From CAYXDO01 sp964463485 (GTDB lineage Bacteria; Myxococcota; Kuafuiibacteriia; Kuafuiibacteriales; Kuafuiibacteriaceae): a stretch of 16,090 nucleotides of DNA. The stretch covers positions 1 to 16,090 of the forward strand of contig CAYXDO010000217.1 in NCBI GenBank assembly GCA_964463485.1. The letters run 5' to 3'. A program made the translations under genes and the position numbers. The notes under the pieces are model-generated. The model worked only from the letters and a program-made list of their open reading frames with translations. It searched no databases and had not been told where the DNA came from. Position 1 is the stretch's first letter; each line of letters opens with the position of its first letter. Positions 1-6,873 of the stretch are shown piece by piece.

Positions 1-1
1 G

Positions 2-514
2 TGGCACATCTTCGTGAGCATTCCAAGACTCATGGCCAGGCGGATCTGCGCCCAATTCAAATTGACCGAGTATGTGCATCATGTTGACCGCCTGGCGTGT
101 GAAGCCTATGCGGCGGGCGCTCAAGTCGACGGCCCGAAAGTTGCTCTCCTCTGGTGCATGAAGCCGCGGGAATCGTCGAGTCAACGTCCGTCTCACACCC
201 GAGCTCCAAAGCTGCCTGACGGGTACACTTACCGGTCCGTCGCGGAGTTTTATGATTCGCTGGGTCACTATGAGTTGAGTTGGGTCTACGGTCCCCCCGA
301 TCGGAATGATGCTCGCGGTCCCATCTCGAAGCTCGACGAAGGCCTCACGTTCTGGACGGTGACTTCCAACGCCGAGCGTCCGGAGGTCAAATGTATCACT
401 TATACCCAGGCCAGAGCGGCGCAACGGCGAATGAGCTTCCGGAAATTCTCCTCGCTGAGCGTGCAGGACGAGCTCCCGCGCCTCCTCGAGATGACCGTTG
501 GAGGTAGATCATGA
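2..514 (+). CDS. Hypothetical protein, probably 5'-truncated by the window edge
   Basis: I do not recognise this protein. The reading frame is open to the left edge (WHIF precedes the first possible start, GTG at 14), so the gene may begin outside the window; counted from GTG 14 it has 166 residues. It is a soluble, basic, mixed-composition protein with no signal peptide or membrane segment. The central part is rich in aromatic residues (YTYRSVAEFYDS, ELSWVYGPPDR) and reads like a folded domain, and the C-terminus is basic. The stop codon overlaps the start of the next gene in an ATGA, so the two genes are probably translationally coupled and work together. No catalytic motif is visible, so no function is proposed. 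Confidence 0.6.
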   Translation, partial: WHIFVSIPRLMARRICAQFKLTEYVHHVDRLACEAYAAGAQVDGPKVALLWCMKPRESSSQRPSHTRAPKLPDGYTYRSVAEFYDSLGHYELSWVYGPPDRNDARGPISKLDEGLTFWTVTSNAERPEVKCITYTQARAAQRRMSFRKFSSLSVQDELPRLLEMTVGGRS

Positions 515-771
515 GAATGACTCACCCCGATTCCATTCGCGCTCGGCTTCGGTCGAGCCTCGATTCCCTGCTCCGCGAGCTCGACGCCATGGGTGTCTTG
601 GCAAGTCGGCTTCGAGCACCCATGGGTGAGCTGGTCGAGCAGTCGAGCGTGGGCCGTGCCCCGGAGCTTCAGTCATGCCCGAGCTGCCACGAGCTCGGAG
701 TCCGCGGCGCTATCGTCTGCCAATACTGCTGGACGAAGATCCGCCCCGTCCAGCGAGCCCATACCTTTTGA
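511..771 (+). CDS. Small zinc-ribbon protein of unknown function
   Basis: An 86-residue protein starting at the ATG of an ATGA overlap with the upstream gene. The N-terminal half is helical and charged (arginines and leucines, residues 6-35). The C-terminal half carries CPSC (C56, C59) and CQYC (C70, C73), eleven residues apart, a classic zinc-ribbon knuckle pair. Zinc ribbons of this size usually mediate nucleic-acid or protein contacts, but nothing here names a partner. The last 62 bases overlap, tail to tail, the 3' end of the minus-strand sigma-54 activator gene, whose C-terminal tail lies beyond its DNA-binding helices. The overlap does not argue strongly against either gene. Coding status is supported by the coupling and the zinc knuckles only. 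Confidence 0.6.
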   Translation: MRMTHPDSIRARLRSSLDSLLRELDAMGVLASRLRAPMGELVEQSSVGRAPELQSCPSCHELGVRGAIVCQYCWTKIRPVQRAHTF

Positions 772-2371
772 GCTTTCGGTACAACGTAGATGGACCGATC
801 CGCAGTTGGGTCGAAGTGAGCATTTGGTTGCCGTCGTTGAATTCGAGCGCGGCGAGGATGTACTCTTTCTCGATGTCCGCGAGCGGGCGCACCGCACCCT
901 TGGCAATGGCGATTCTCGGCGCCGCCAGTCGGACTTCCTCCGGCAAGTCCTCGAGCTCGACGCGACTACCTCTGGCCAGAGCGACCGCGCGCTCCATCGC
1001 GTTCTCGAGTTCGCGGACGTTCCCCGGCCAGTCATACCGCAGGAGCTGATCGGTCGCTTCCGAAGACAATCCCGTGATTTGTCGCTTCATCTTCATGGCC
1101 GACTCGGCGAGGAGCATGCGAGCCAGCGGCAGGATGTCCTCCGCTCGGCTACGCAGAGCGGGAACGCGGAGCTCCACGACCTTCAGACGATAGTAAAGAT
1201 CTTGCCGAAAATGACCTCCCTCGACCCCGTGCACCAAGTCTCGATTCGTAGCGGCGAGCACTCGAACGTCGATCTTTCGGCTCCGATTCTCACCAACCCG
1301 TCGGATCTCTCTTTCTTGCAGAGCCCGCAGCAGCTTCACTTGCATGGCCGGCGAGACCTCCCCGACTTCGTCGAGCAGGAGGGTTCCGCTGTTCGCTGAT
1401 TCGAAGAGCCCTGGACGATCTTGGCTGGCGCCGGTGAAGGCCCCCCGGACGTGCCCAAAGAGCTCACTCTCGAGCAAGGTCTCGGGGATCGCGCCGCAGT
1501 TGATGGCGATGAACGGACCGCCTGCCCGGGCCGATTCTTCGTGCACCAAGCGCGAGATCCTTTCCTTGCCCGAGCCGCTCTCACCCGTAATCAACACAGT
1601 GGAATCGACTTTCGCAACGCGGCGAGCCAGATCCACCAACTGACTCATCGCCGGGCTCCTGGTGACGATTCCAGTGGGCTCTTCGGAGGCGACCCGGACG
1701 AGCGCTCGGCGCCTCGCCTGGAGCTTCCGCTCAGCGCCTCTGAGTGTCTCGATGACTCTTTGGAGCGAGACCTCGAGGCACTCGCTCAGCGCCTTTGGCT
1801 CGAAGAACAGCAACTCCTCGGCTCGCTCGTCTCCCCATCCGTCCCGAGTTCGGCCTATGAGATGGCAGGCCGCGTCTCCTTTGCCCAGACATCGATCTTC
1901 GAGCACATACGTTTCTTGGCCGGTCGCTCGACTGATGTAACCGCTCGTTAACCCACAGATGGTCCAGCACATGGGGAGGTCTGCTTGGCCGAAGTGGAGC
2001 AAGTGTTGCTCGGCCTCATATGAGGCCAGGAGAGCCATCCCGCCTTTGGAGAGCGAATCTTTGTCCGGCGAATCCACCCGAAAAAGCCCGGCGAGCGTAT
2101 GAATTCGCGGACCCGCTCGACGCCAGTCGTCGTCACTCTCCCACTTGAATTCGGAGCGCAAGGCCTCGGCCATTCTCCACCCGTGGGCAAAGCCAAATTG
2201 AGTGAGAACCGTGCGAGCCGCCAGCAGCCCGAAGTTCTCGACGAGGTACTTGCGCAACAAGCCCATCGCCACGGCATCCACGAGCAGCGCGCGCTGCCCT
2301 GCGAAGCGAATCGTGCCGCCTCCGGGGTCGAGCTCGAGCAGCGCACGGTGATCCAATTCGTCGAGGCGCAT
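710..2371 (-). CDS. XylR/DmpR/MopR-type sigma-54 transcriptional activator
   Basis: A 553-residue enhancer-binding protein that would use ATP hydrolysis to remodel sigma-54 RNA polymerase. Residues about 5-110 match the XylR_N effector domain (GPRIHTLAG with H91), and 112-175 the V4R domain (SYEAE, then C135, E158, C161, C169). The AAA+ module follows: Walker A GESGSGKE 263-270, the sigma-54-contacting GAFTGA loop 310-315, Walker B LLLDE 331-335, and DWPGNVRELEN 447-457. A Fis-type helix-turn-helix (500-538, NQMLTSTQL...TLYRKLKRYGL) ends the protein. There is no receiver domain, so it should respond to a small ligand rather than a kinase. It diverges from the sigma-54-promoted CBS gene, its likely target. 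The ATG at 2371 lacks a strong ribosome binding site, so the start is less certain than the family. Confidence 0.95.
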   Translation of the reverse strand: MRLDELDHRALLELDPGGGTIRFAGQRALLVDAVAMGLLRKYLVENFGLLAARTVLTQFGFAHGWRMAEALRSEFKWESDDDWRRAGPRIHTLAGLFRVDSPDKDSLSKGGMALLASYEAEQHLLHFGQADLPMCWTICGLTSGYISRATGQETYVLEDRCLGKGDAACHLIGRTRDGWGDERAEELLFFEPKALSECLEVSLQRVIETLRGAERKLQARRRALVRVASEEPTGIVTRSPAMSQLVDLARRVAKVDSTVLITGESGSGKERISRLVHEESARAGGPFIAINCGAIPETLLESELFGHVRGAFTGASQDRPGLFESANSGTLLLDEVGEVSPAMQVKLLRALQEREIRRVGENRSRKIDVRVLAATNRDLVHGVEGGHFRQDLYYRLKVVELRVPALRSRAEDILPLARMLLAESAMKMKRQITGLSSEATDQLLRYDWPGNVRELENAMERAVALARGSRVELEDLPEEVRLAAPRIAIAKGAVRPLADIEKEYILAALEFNDGNQMLTSTQLRIGPSTLYRKLKRYGLAGRGGSSSSSIGRR

Positions 2372-2407
2372 GCTGAAGGTTCGCGCCGATGAGATCGAAA
2401 GGGTAGT

Positions 2408-2419
2408 TGATTCGAATCA
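2408..2419. promoter_or_regulatory. 12-bp perfect palindrome in the divergent intergenic region
   Basis: TGATTCGAATCA is a perfect inverted repeat, centred 20 bp upstream of the -24 GG of the sigma-54 promoter and 42 bp from the activator's start codon. It could be an operator for autoregulation or a close activator site. Sigma-54 enhancers usually lie farther upstream, so the role is uncertain. Confidence 0.35.
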
Positions 2420-2432
2420 GCCCCGAATGACG

Positions 2433-2448
2433 CGGCACGAATCATGCT
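2433..2448 (+). promoter_or_regulatory. Sigma-54 (-24/-12) promoter for the CBS gene
   Basis: The sequence CGGCACGAATCATGCT matches the sigma-54 consensus TGGCACGN4TTGCW at all but two fixed positions. GG is at 2434-2435 and GC at 2446-2447, with the required spacing. Transcription would start near 2459, just ahead of AAGGAG at 2465-2470. The divergently encoded sigma-54 activator makes the assignment stronger. Confidence 0.72.
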
Positions 2449-2464
2449 TTCTTCACCGTCAGCC

Positions 2465-2470
2465 AAGGAG
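2465..2470 (+). promoter_or_regulatory. Ribosome binding site AAGGAG that decides a TTG start
   Basis: AAGGAG sits 9 nt before TTG 2480. The farther ATG at 2492 would be 21 nt away, and ATG 2444 lies inside the promoter and upstream of the predicted transcript start. TTG 2480 is therefore the best start for the CBS gene. Confidence 0.6.
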
Positions 2471-2479
2471 AAAAAAAGC

Positions 2480-2887
2480 TTGAAAACGATCATGTCGAAT
2501 GTCGCGCAACCGAAACCCCTGCTCGTCTCGGACCTGATGGAGGCCAGCGTCGAGAGCTTCGACGAGGCCACGACGCTCGACTTGCTCGCCGACCTCTTTC
2601 GCGACTTGGGTTCAATCGGAACGACCATCACCGACCACGGCCGCGTCGTGGGAATCGTCGCACCGATCGATCTGCCCACCGAGCGTGACTCTCAAAGGCT
2701 CCTTCAAGCGTCCGACGTCATGGAACCCGTGGAAGAGCACGTTCGAAAGAGTTGGCCCGTAGAACGAGCCGACACGTTGATGGAAAAGTCCCCGCTGTCC
2801 GTGGCCGTGCCCGTCTTCGCCGACGAGTCCGAAGCCGTGGTCGGGGTGCTCGCGCGGGCGTCCAGTCGGCGAAGCAAACCCTCCTGA
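2480..2887 (+). CDS. Tandem CBS-domain protein
   Basis: With the TTG start this is a 135-residue cytoplasmic protein made of one CBS pair and little else. CBS1 runs from LVSDLMEASVESFDEATTL to GRVVGIVAPIDL, and CBS2 from ASDVMEPVEEHV to AVVGVLAR. CBS pairs (Bateman modules) bind adenine nucleotides or related ligands and gate a partner protein's activity. A stand-alone pair usually acts as a sensor for another protein, which is not evident here. The gene is preceded by a sigma-54 promoter and diverges from an effector-sensing sigma-54 activator, so it is probably induced by the same unknown signal. An ATG at 2444 would give a longer product but falls within the promoter. The downstream small gene starts 35 bp after the stop and may be in the same transcript. 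Confidence 0.85.
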   Translation: MKTIMSNVAQPKPLLVSDLMEASVESFDEATTLDLLADLFRDLGSIGTTITDHGRVVGIVAPIDLPTERDSQRLLQASDVMEPVEEHVRKSWPVERADTLMEKSPLSVAVPVFADESEAVVGVLARASSRRSKPS

Positions 2888-2922
2888 GCTCGAGCAACCG
2901 CGCGCGGAAAGAGGATCGAAAG

Positions 2923-3111
2923 ATGAACGAATCCAAACCCCAGCACCAACCCGGAGCCATCCCTGTCCAGGACCGCGACGGACAACTACGCGACAGGTCC
3001 GCGGCTCGAGCGAGCCGGCGGGCGCTCGTGAAAATCGCCGGTAGGGTCGCGCGGCGTCGGAAAGCGTCTCGCGCCGATATCCAATTCGCCGAGCTCGGGG
3101 GTGAGGGATGA
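2923..3111 (+). CDS. Small basic hypothetical protein
   Basis: A 62-residue reading frame (MNESKPQHQPGAIPVQD... ending FAELGGEG) starting at ATG 2923, with GAGG at 2911-2914, 8 nt upstream. It follows the CBS gene by 35 bp and could share its sigma-54 transcript. The N-terminus is polar; the middle is strongly basic (ASRRALVKIAGRVARRRKASRAD) and probably helical, which could suit nucleic-acid or membrane-surface contact, though that is only inference. It overlaps on the opposite strand a protein-like minus-strand frame (2986-3249), so at most one of the two is likely to be fully genuine in the shared part. No family recognised. Confidence 0.42.
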   Translation: MNESKPQHQPGAIPVQDRDGQLRDRSAARASRRALVKIAGRVARRRKASRADIQFAELGGEG

Positions 3112-3249
3112 ATTTGCCTCGGCTGGGTCGAACTCCGAGCTGGAAGTGATCTTCGCATCGAGTCCGTAGCCCAGGTTCCGAGTCTTGACGGCGCCGAAGT
3201 GGTAGCCGCCGTATCGGCCGCCGGCCAGAGTTCCGGTGTAGAGGCTCAA
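2986..3249 (-). other. Protein-like minus-strand reading frame, possible gene remnant
   Basis: The minus-strand frame starting at TTG 3249 encodes MSLYTGTLAGGRYGGYHFG and continues with natural-looking composition (VKTRNLGYGLDAKITSSSEF) to a TAG at 2986. Its third codon positions are mostly G or C, as in the true genes here. The frame remains open upstream of the TTG to just past the stop of the minus-strand remnant at 3308, with protein-like residues, so it may be a frameshifted continuation of that remnant or a separate 5'-truncated gene. The last part is low-complexity (PPARSSRGPVA) and overlaps the plus-strand small gene. I do not recognise a family. Confidence 0.3.
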
Positions 3250-3307
3250 CGGAGAGTTCCGCCCCCGCGTCGGGCCCGCACTCTCGACCCGCTCGGCGGG
3301 GTCGGAG

Positions 3308-3547
3308 TCACAAGGCGCCGAAGGCCGTCACCGCGAAGGTCTCTTCATCGTCGACGCGCTGGGGGGTGTCTTCAAAATGGCTCCAATGGTCTGGTTTGAC
3401 ACAGAATGGACCGCTCAGGAGATCGAAATATCCCCACTCACCGCGCAGCAACGCGTCGCGCACGTGAGGAAACACGACCGACGAAGGCAGGGAGCGAAGC
3501 TGCCGCTTTGCGGTCTCGGTCGCGCCTTCGACCCAAATCGCGATGAG
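3308..3547 (-). pseudogene. 5'-truncated minus-strand gene remnant
   Basis: Reading from about 3547 down to a TGA at 3308, the minus strand encodes 79 residues of convincing protein character, beginning LIAIWVEGATETAKRQL and including VVFPHVRDALL, GEWGYFDLLSG and PDHWSHFEDTPQRVDDEETF. Upstream of 3547 the same frame turns into arginine-rich nonsense, which is what a frame opposite to another gene looks like. At exactly that point a plus-strand HAD-hydrolase C-terminus begins. The simplest reading is that the 5' part of this gene was lost in a rearrangement. The family is not recognised. Confidence 0.42.
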
Positions 3548-3774
3548 TCGCCGCCGCGCTCGGCGTGCACCCGGGCGCCGCGCTCTTCGTCGGGGACGAC
3601 TCGGTCCGAGATATCGACGGGGCGCGCGCCGCCGGCCTCCGAGCTTGTTGGGTCGCTCGCACGTCACTCACCCATCCCACCGCGGACCTCCAGATCGCGT
3701 CGGTCACCGAGCTCCGATCCCTCTTGGCTTTGCCCACCAACGCGGATATCTACCGACGGGCTCGGTCGGCTTGA
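3547..3774 (+). pseudogene. C-terminal remnant of a HAD-superfamily hydrolase
   Basis: Directly after an in-frame TGA at 3544-3546 the plus strand encodes VAAALGVHPGAALFVGDD, then SVRDIDGARAAGLRACWVAR and a tail ADLQIASVTELRSLL. The GDD...DIDGARAAGLRA block is the HAD motif IV region, and the tail is the usual end of HAD subfamily I hydrolases. Motif I (DxDGT), the cap domain and the motif III lysine are absent, so this is only the last third of such an enzyme. It has a GTG (3565) but no convincing ribosome binding site, and could not be catalytic. Its stop (3772-3774) sits just before the STM4013 gene. Confidence 0.6.
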
Positions 3775-3782
3775 TCGACGAC

Positions 3783-4592
3783 ATGCTGAACGTAAGATCC
3801 ATGTGCGGAACCCACGACGTGTTCCTGATGGTGATCGACACTCTGCGATACGACGTGGCCGTCCGAGAGCTCACCCTCGGTCGAACGCCAAACCTTCGAA
3901 CGCTCCTCGGAGAGGCTGGCTGGGAGAAAAGGCACTCTCCCGCGAGCTTCACGTACCCGGCACATCACGCCTTCTTCGCCGGCTTTCTCCCCACCCCGAC
4001 CACACCTGGACCTCACCCCCGCCTGATCGCCCTCGAATTTCCCGGGAGTGAGTCCGTCGGGGAAGCAACTCTGGTCCTCGATGCCCCGAACATCGTCGAA
4101 GGCTTCGCCGCCAAGGGCTACCGGACGATTTGTGTCGGTGGCGTCGGCTTCTTCAGCAAACAGAACCCCCTTTCCAGAGTATTGCCGGGATACTTTCAAG
4201 AGAGCCATTTCTCCCGCGAGACGTCGGTGATCGAAAAGTACTCCACGAGAAATCAAGTGGCGCTCTTGGTGTCGCGACTCTCGGAGCTGCCGCCCGAGCG
4301 GCGTCACTTCACCTTCCTCAACGTGTCAGCCCTCCACCAACCCAACTACTTCTACCTGGACGGCGCGACGGAGGACTCGATCGAGAGTCACGCCGCCGCG
4401 CTTCGCTACGTAGACTCGGAGCTCCCACCGCTGATCGACGCGCTTCGCCGGCGCGGCCCGGTGCTCGCCATCGTGTGCTCCGATCACGGGACGGCCTACG
4501 GCGAGGACGGTCACGTGGGTCACCGCGTGGCACATCCCGTTGTGTGGGAGGTCCCATACTCCGAGTGTGTCCTCGCGAGGGAGGGCGCCTGA
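3783..4592 (+). CDS. STM4013/SEN3800-family alkaline-phosphatase-fold hydrolase
   Basis: A 269-residue cytoplasmic hydrolase of the alkaline phosphatase/sulfatase superfamily. The N-terminal strand VFLMVIDTLRYD (D19) supplies the first metal ligand, SFTYPAHH the likely nucleophile (T57), and SDHG (D234, H235) with GEDGHVGH (H244, H247) the remaining metal site. The compact length and order match the STM4013 family rather than secreted sulfatases. The ATG at 3783 has only a weak ribosome binding site; TTG 3771 is an alternative, and a longer frame to 3543 is rejected because its extra residues are arginine-rich and lie over the HAD remnant. The gene is followed after 2 bp by the STM4012 gene, so it opens the operon. 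The substrate is unknown. Confidence 0.9.
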   Translation: MLNVRSMCGTHDVFLMVIDTLRYDVAVRELTLGRTPNLRTLLGEAGWEKRHSPASFTYPAHHAFFAGFLPTPTTPGPHPRLIALEFPGSESVGEATLVLDAPNIVEGFAAKGYRTICVGGVGFFSKQNPLSRVLPGYFQESHFSRETSVIEKYSTRNQVALLVSRLSELPPERRHFTFLNVSALHQPNYFYLDGATEDSIESHAAALRYVDSELPPLIDALRRRGPVLAIVCSDHGTAYGEDGHVGHRVAHPVVWEVPYSECVLAREGA

Positions 4593-4594
4593 GC

Positions 4595-5983
4595 ATGCGA
4601 CCCGAGTCTCCATCGAGCCTGTTCGGAACACGTCCGATAGCGCCGCCAGCGTCGCTTCCGCGCGACCTCTCGACGTGGCTGAGAACGAGGCCTGTGTTCG
4701 ACTCCTATGCGTACGGATATCCGCACAAGACTGCATACCGACCGTTCTCCGAACCCAGGCCGCTGGCCCCACTCTGGAATCTCGAGGACAGATCCGCGCT
4801 GTTCCTCTACGTCCACGTCCCCTTCTGCGAGATGCGGTGCGGATTCTGCAATCTCTTCACTCAAGTCACCCCGCGAGAAGAGCTCATGGCGCGCTACGTC
4901 GCGACCCTGGAAGCCCAGGCGGCCTCGGTTCGAAGTCTGCTCGGCGCCTCGAAATTCGCCCGAGTCGCCGTTGGCGGCGGCACGCCTACTCACCTCCCGA
5001 TGCCCGAGTTCGCCCGCGTCCTCGACCTCGTCGAGAGCTTCGGGGTCGACCTAGGTTCTACGCCCGCTTCCTTCGAAACCTCACCAGAGACTTCCACTCT
5101 GGAGAAACTGAAGGAGCTCGAAGGACGCGGGGTGAGTCGCCTCAGCATCGGCGTGCAATCCTTTCTCGACCAAGAGTTGTCGGCGCTTGGACGGCCGACC
5201 ACAGGCCGAGCCGCCAGCGATGCGCTCGAACGAATCCGTCGCGCTTCGATACCCGTGCTCAACGTCGATCTGATCTACGGAATCCCCGGGCAGACCGAGA
5301 CGACCCTCACGACCTCGATTCGAGCTGCGCTGACCCACCGACCCGAGGAGATCTTCCTCTACCCTCTCTACCTTCGGCCTCTCACCGGCCTCGGCCGCCG
5401 GGATGTCGTCTTCGCTGACCGACGCACCGAGCTGTATCGGTTCGGGCGTGAGCTTTTGCTCGCTGAAGGGTACGAGCAACTCTCCATGAGAATGTTTCGA
5501 AGGCACTCGGAGCTCGATGGGCCCACCTGCGCGCCGGAGTACTCCTGCCAGCAGGACGGCATGGTCAGCCTCGGCGCCGGAGCGCGATCCTACACGCGAA
5601 CCCTCCACTATTCGGACGAGTGGGCAACCTCCGCGCTCGGAGTCAAGGCGATCGTCTCCGAGTGGGTCGCGCGGGCGCCCCAGGAATTCGAACGAGCGGG
5701 CTACGGCATCGCGCTCTCCGAGCGCGACCAGAAGACTCGCTACCTCATTCAGTCGGTGCTGCACGCAAGCGGCCTCGATCGAGGGCGATATCGAGCCCGC
5801 TTCGGCTCTGACCCAATGGACGACCGACCCGAGCTCCGCGAGCTCTCCGAGCTCGGACTCGCCGACCTCACTCCGAGCTCCCTCACCCTTCGCCCCCAAG
5901 CGTTCGAGCTCTCCGATGCCATCGGTCCGTGGCTCTATGAAGACCACGTACGCGAGCTCATGCGGGGCTTCGATCTGAGATGA
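4595..5983 (+). CDS. STM4012-family radical SAM protein (HemN-like)
   Basis: A 462-residue radical SAM protein related to coproporphyrinogen dehydrogenase/HemW. The [4Fe-4S]-SAM motif is C78-x3-C82-x2-C85 (PFCEMRCGFCN). It is followed by VAVGGGTPTHL (SAM-binding, 125-134), RLSIGVQSF (182-190), VDLIYGIPGQ (224-233) and SLGAGARSY (325-333), all HemN-superfamily landmarks, and a HemN_C-like C-terminal region from about 370. The 70-residue N-terminal extension before the cysteines (FDSYAYGYPHKTAYRPF) fits the STM4012 family rather than true HemN. The start ATG 4595 is 2 bp after the STM4013 stop, with a GAGGGAGGG ribosome binding region. It overlaps the next gene in ATGA. The reaction is not known; a haem-biosynthesis role should not be assumed from the name. 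Confidence 0.93.
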   Translation: MRPESPSSLFGTRPIAPPASLPRDLSTWLRTRPVFDSYAYGYPHKTAYRPFSEPRPLAPLWNLEDRSALFLYVHVPFCEMRCGFCNLFTQVTPREELMARYVATLEAQAASVRSLLGASKFARVAVGGGTPTHLPMPEFARVLDLVESFGVDLGSTPASFETSPETSTLEKLKELEGRGVSRLSIGVQSFLDQELSALGRPTTGRAASDALERIRRASIPVLNVDLIYGIPGQTETTLTTSIRAALTHRPEEIFLYPLYLRPLTGLGRRDVVFADRRTELYRFGRELLLAEGYEQLSMRMFRRHSELDGPTCAPEYSCQQDGMVSLGAGARSYTRTLHYSDEWATSALGVKAIVSEWVARAPQEFERAGYGIALSERDQKTRYLIQSVLHASGLDRGRYRARFGSDPMDDRPELRELSELGLADLTPSSLTLRPQAFELSDAIGPWLYEDHVRELMRGFDLR

Positions 5984-6873
5984 GCTCGACGGGGCCTGCC
6001 CTCTCGATCCTGTATCGAGGCCCACTCTCGAGCTGCAACTACCATTGTGACTATTGCCCCTTTGCAAAACACGAGTCGCCGCCCGAGGAGCTCAAGGATG
6101 ACGAGCTCGGACTCGCCCGCTTCGTCGACTGGGTCTCGTCCGCCGAACGCCAGATCTCGGTGCTCTTCACGCCCTGGGGCGAGGGACTCGTTCGACCCTG
6201 GTATCGGGAAGCCATGCTCACACTCTCCGCGATGCCTCACGTTCGACGCGTCGCCATTCAGACCAACTTATCCGCACCCGTCGACTGGCTCGAGAAGGCA
6301 GACCGACAGAAAATTGCGCTCTGGGCGACCTACCACCCAACTCAGACGCCCTACGAGAAGTTCTTGGCGAAGTGCCGTCGCCTCGCCGCCATGAACGTTC
6401 GCTACAGCGTCGGGCTCGTCGGCCTCGTCGAGAACTTGGCCGTGGCCCAAAGGTTACGCGCCGAGCTCCCGGACGGCGTGTACTTCTGGATCAACGCGTT
6501 CAAGAGCGCTGGCCCGAGCTACTATCCCTCCGAGGTCGAGGCCGCCTACGCCGAGCTCGACCCGCACTTCGTCGTCAACAATCAGAGCCACCCATCGCTC
6601 GGACGAACCTGTCGGACCGGCGCATCGGTGCTGAGTGTGGATGGCGACGGAAACCTGCGGCGATGCCACTTCGTCAAAACGGTGCTCGGCAATCTCTACC
6701 GGGACGAGCTGAGCTCGATTCTCCGCGAACGCCCATGCCCCGAACAGACGTGCGGCTGCTTCATCGGATACGTTCATCTCGACGCACTGTCGCTCTACCG
6801 TGAGTTCGGCGACGGGGTGCTCGAGAGAATCAAGACACCTTCGAGTCGCGAGGATCCCCATGGAGCCTGCTGA
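5980..6873 (+). CDS. STM4011-family radical SAM protein
   Basis: A 297-residue radical SAM enzyme beginning in an ATGA overlap with STM4012. The cluster motif C19-x3-C23-x2-C26 (SSCNYHCDYCPF) is close to the N-terminus. The middle has FTPWGEGL, VAIQTNLSAP and WATYHPTQ, typical barrel strands. The C-terminal part carries five more cysteines: C211, C229, C253, C258 and C260 (CRTGASVLSVDGDGNLRRC, then CPEQTCGC), preceded by the SVDGDGNLRRC pattern usual in SPASM-like auxiliary-cluster regions. A second Fe-S cluster is likely, as in enzymes that modify peptides or other large substrates. No precursor peptide was seen nearby. The last 14 bases overlap the SCP2-fold gene, whose ribosome binding site lies inside this coding region. 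Confidence 0.92.
   Translation: MSSTGPALSILYRGPLSSCNYHCDYCPFAKHESPPEELKDDELGLARFVDWVSSAERQISVLFTPWGEGLVRPWYREAMLTLSAMPHVRRVAIQTNLSAPVDWLEKADRQKIALWATYHPTQTPYEKFLAKCRRLAAMNVRYSVGLVGLVENLAVAQRLRAELPDGVYFWINAFKSAGPSYYPSEVEAAYAELDPHFVVNNQSHPSLGRTCRTGASVLSVDGDGNLRRCHFVKTVLGNLYRDELSSILRERPCPEQTCGCFIGYVHLDALSLYREFGDGVLERIKTPSSREDPHGAC

Noticed and set aside
593..1399. Long plus-strand reading frame opposite the sigma-54 activator
   Set aside because: It lies entirely antisense to an activator with all catalytic motifs, has no family resemblance and no coding logic of its own.
2444..2479. ATG 2444 as start of the CBS gene
   Set aside because: It falls within the -12 part of the promoter and upstream of the predicted transcript start.
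3543..3782. 80-residue N-terminal extension of the STM4013 protein
   Set aside because: The extra residues are arginine-rich and run in a different frame over the HAD remnant; the family's conserved start is close to ATG 3783.
4595..5983. Oxygen-independent coproporphyrinogen oxidase (HemN) for the haem supply of the neighbouring cytochrome
   Set aside because: The long N-terminal extension and the STM4011-4015 context place it in the STM4012 family; a haem-synthesis role is not supported.
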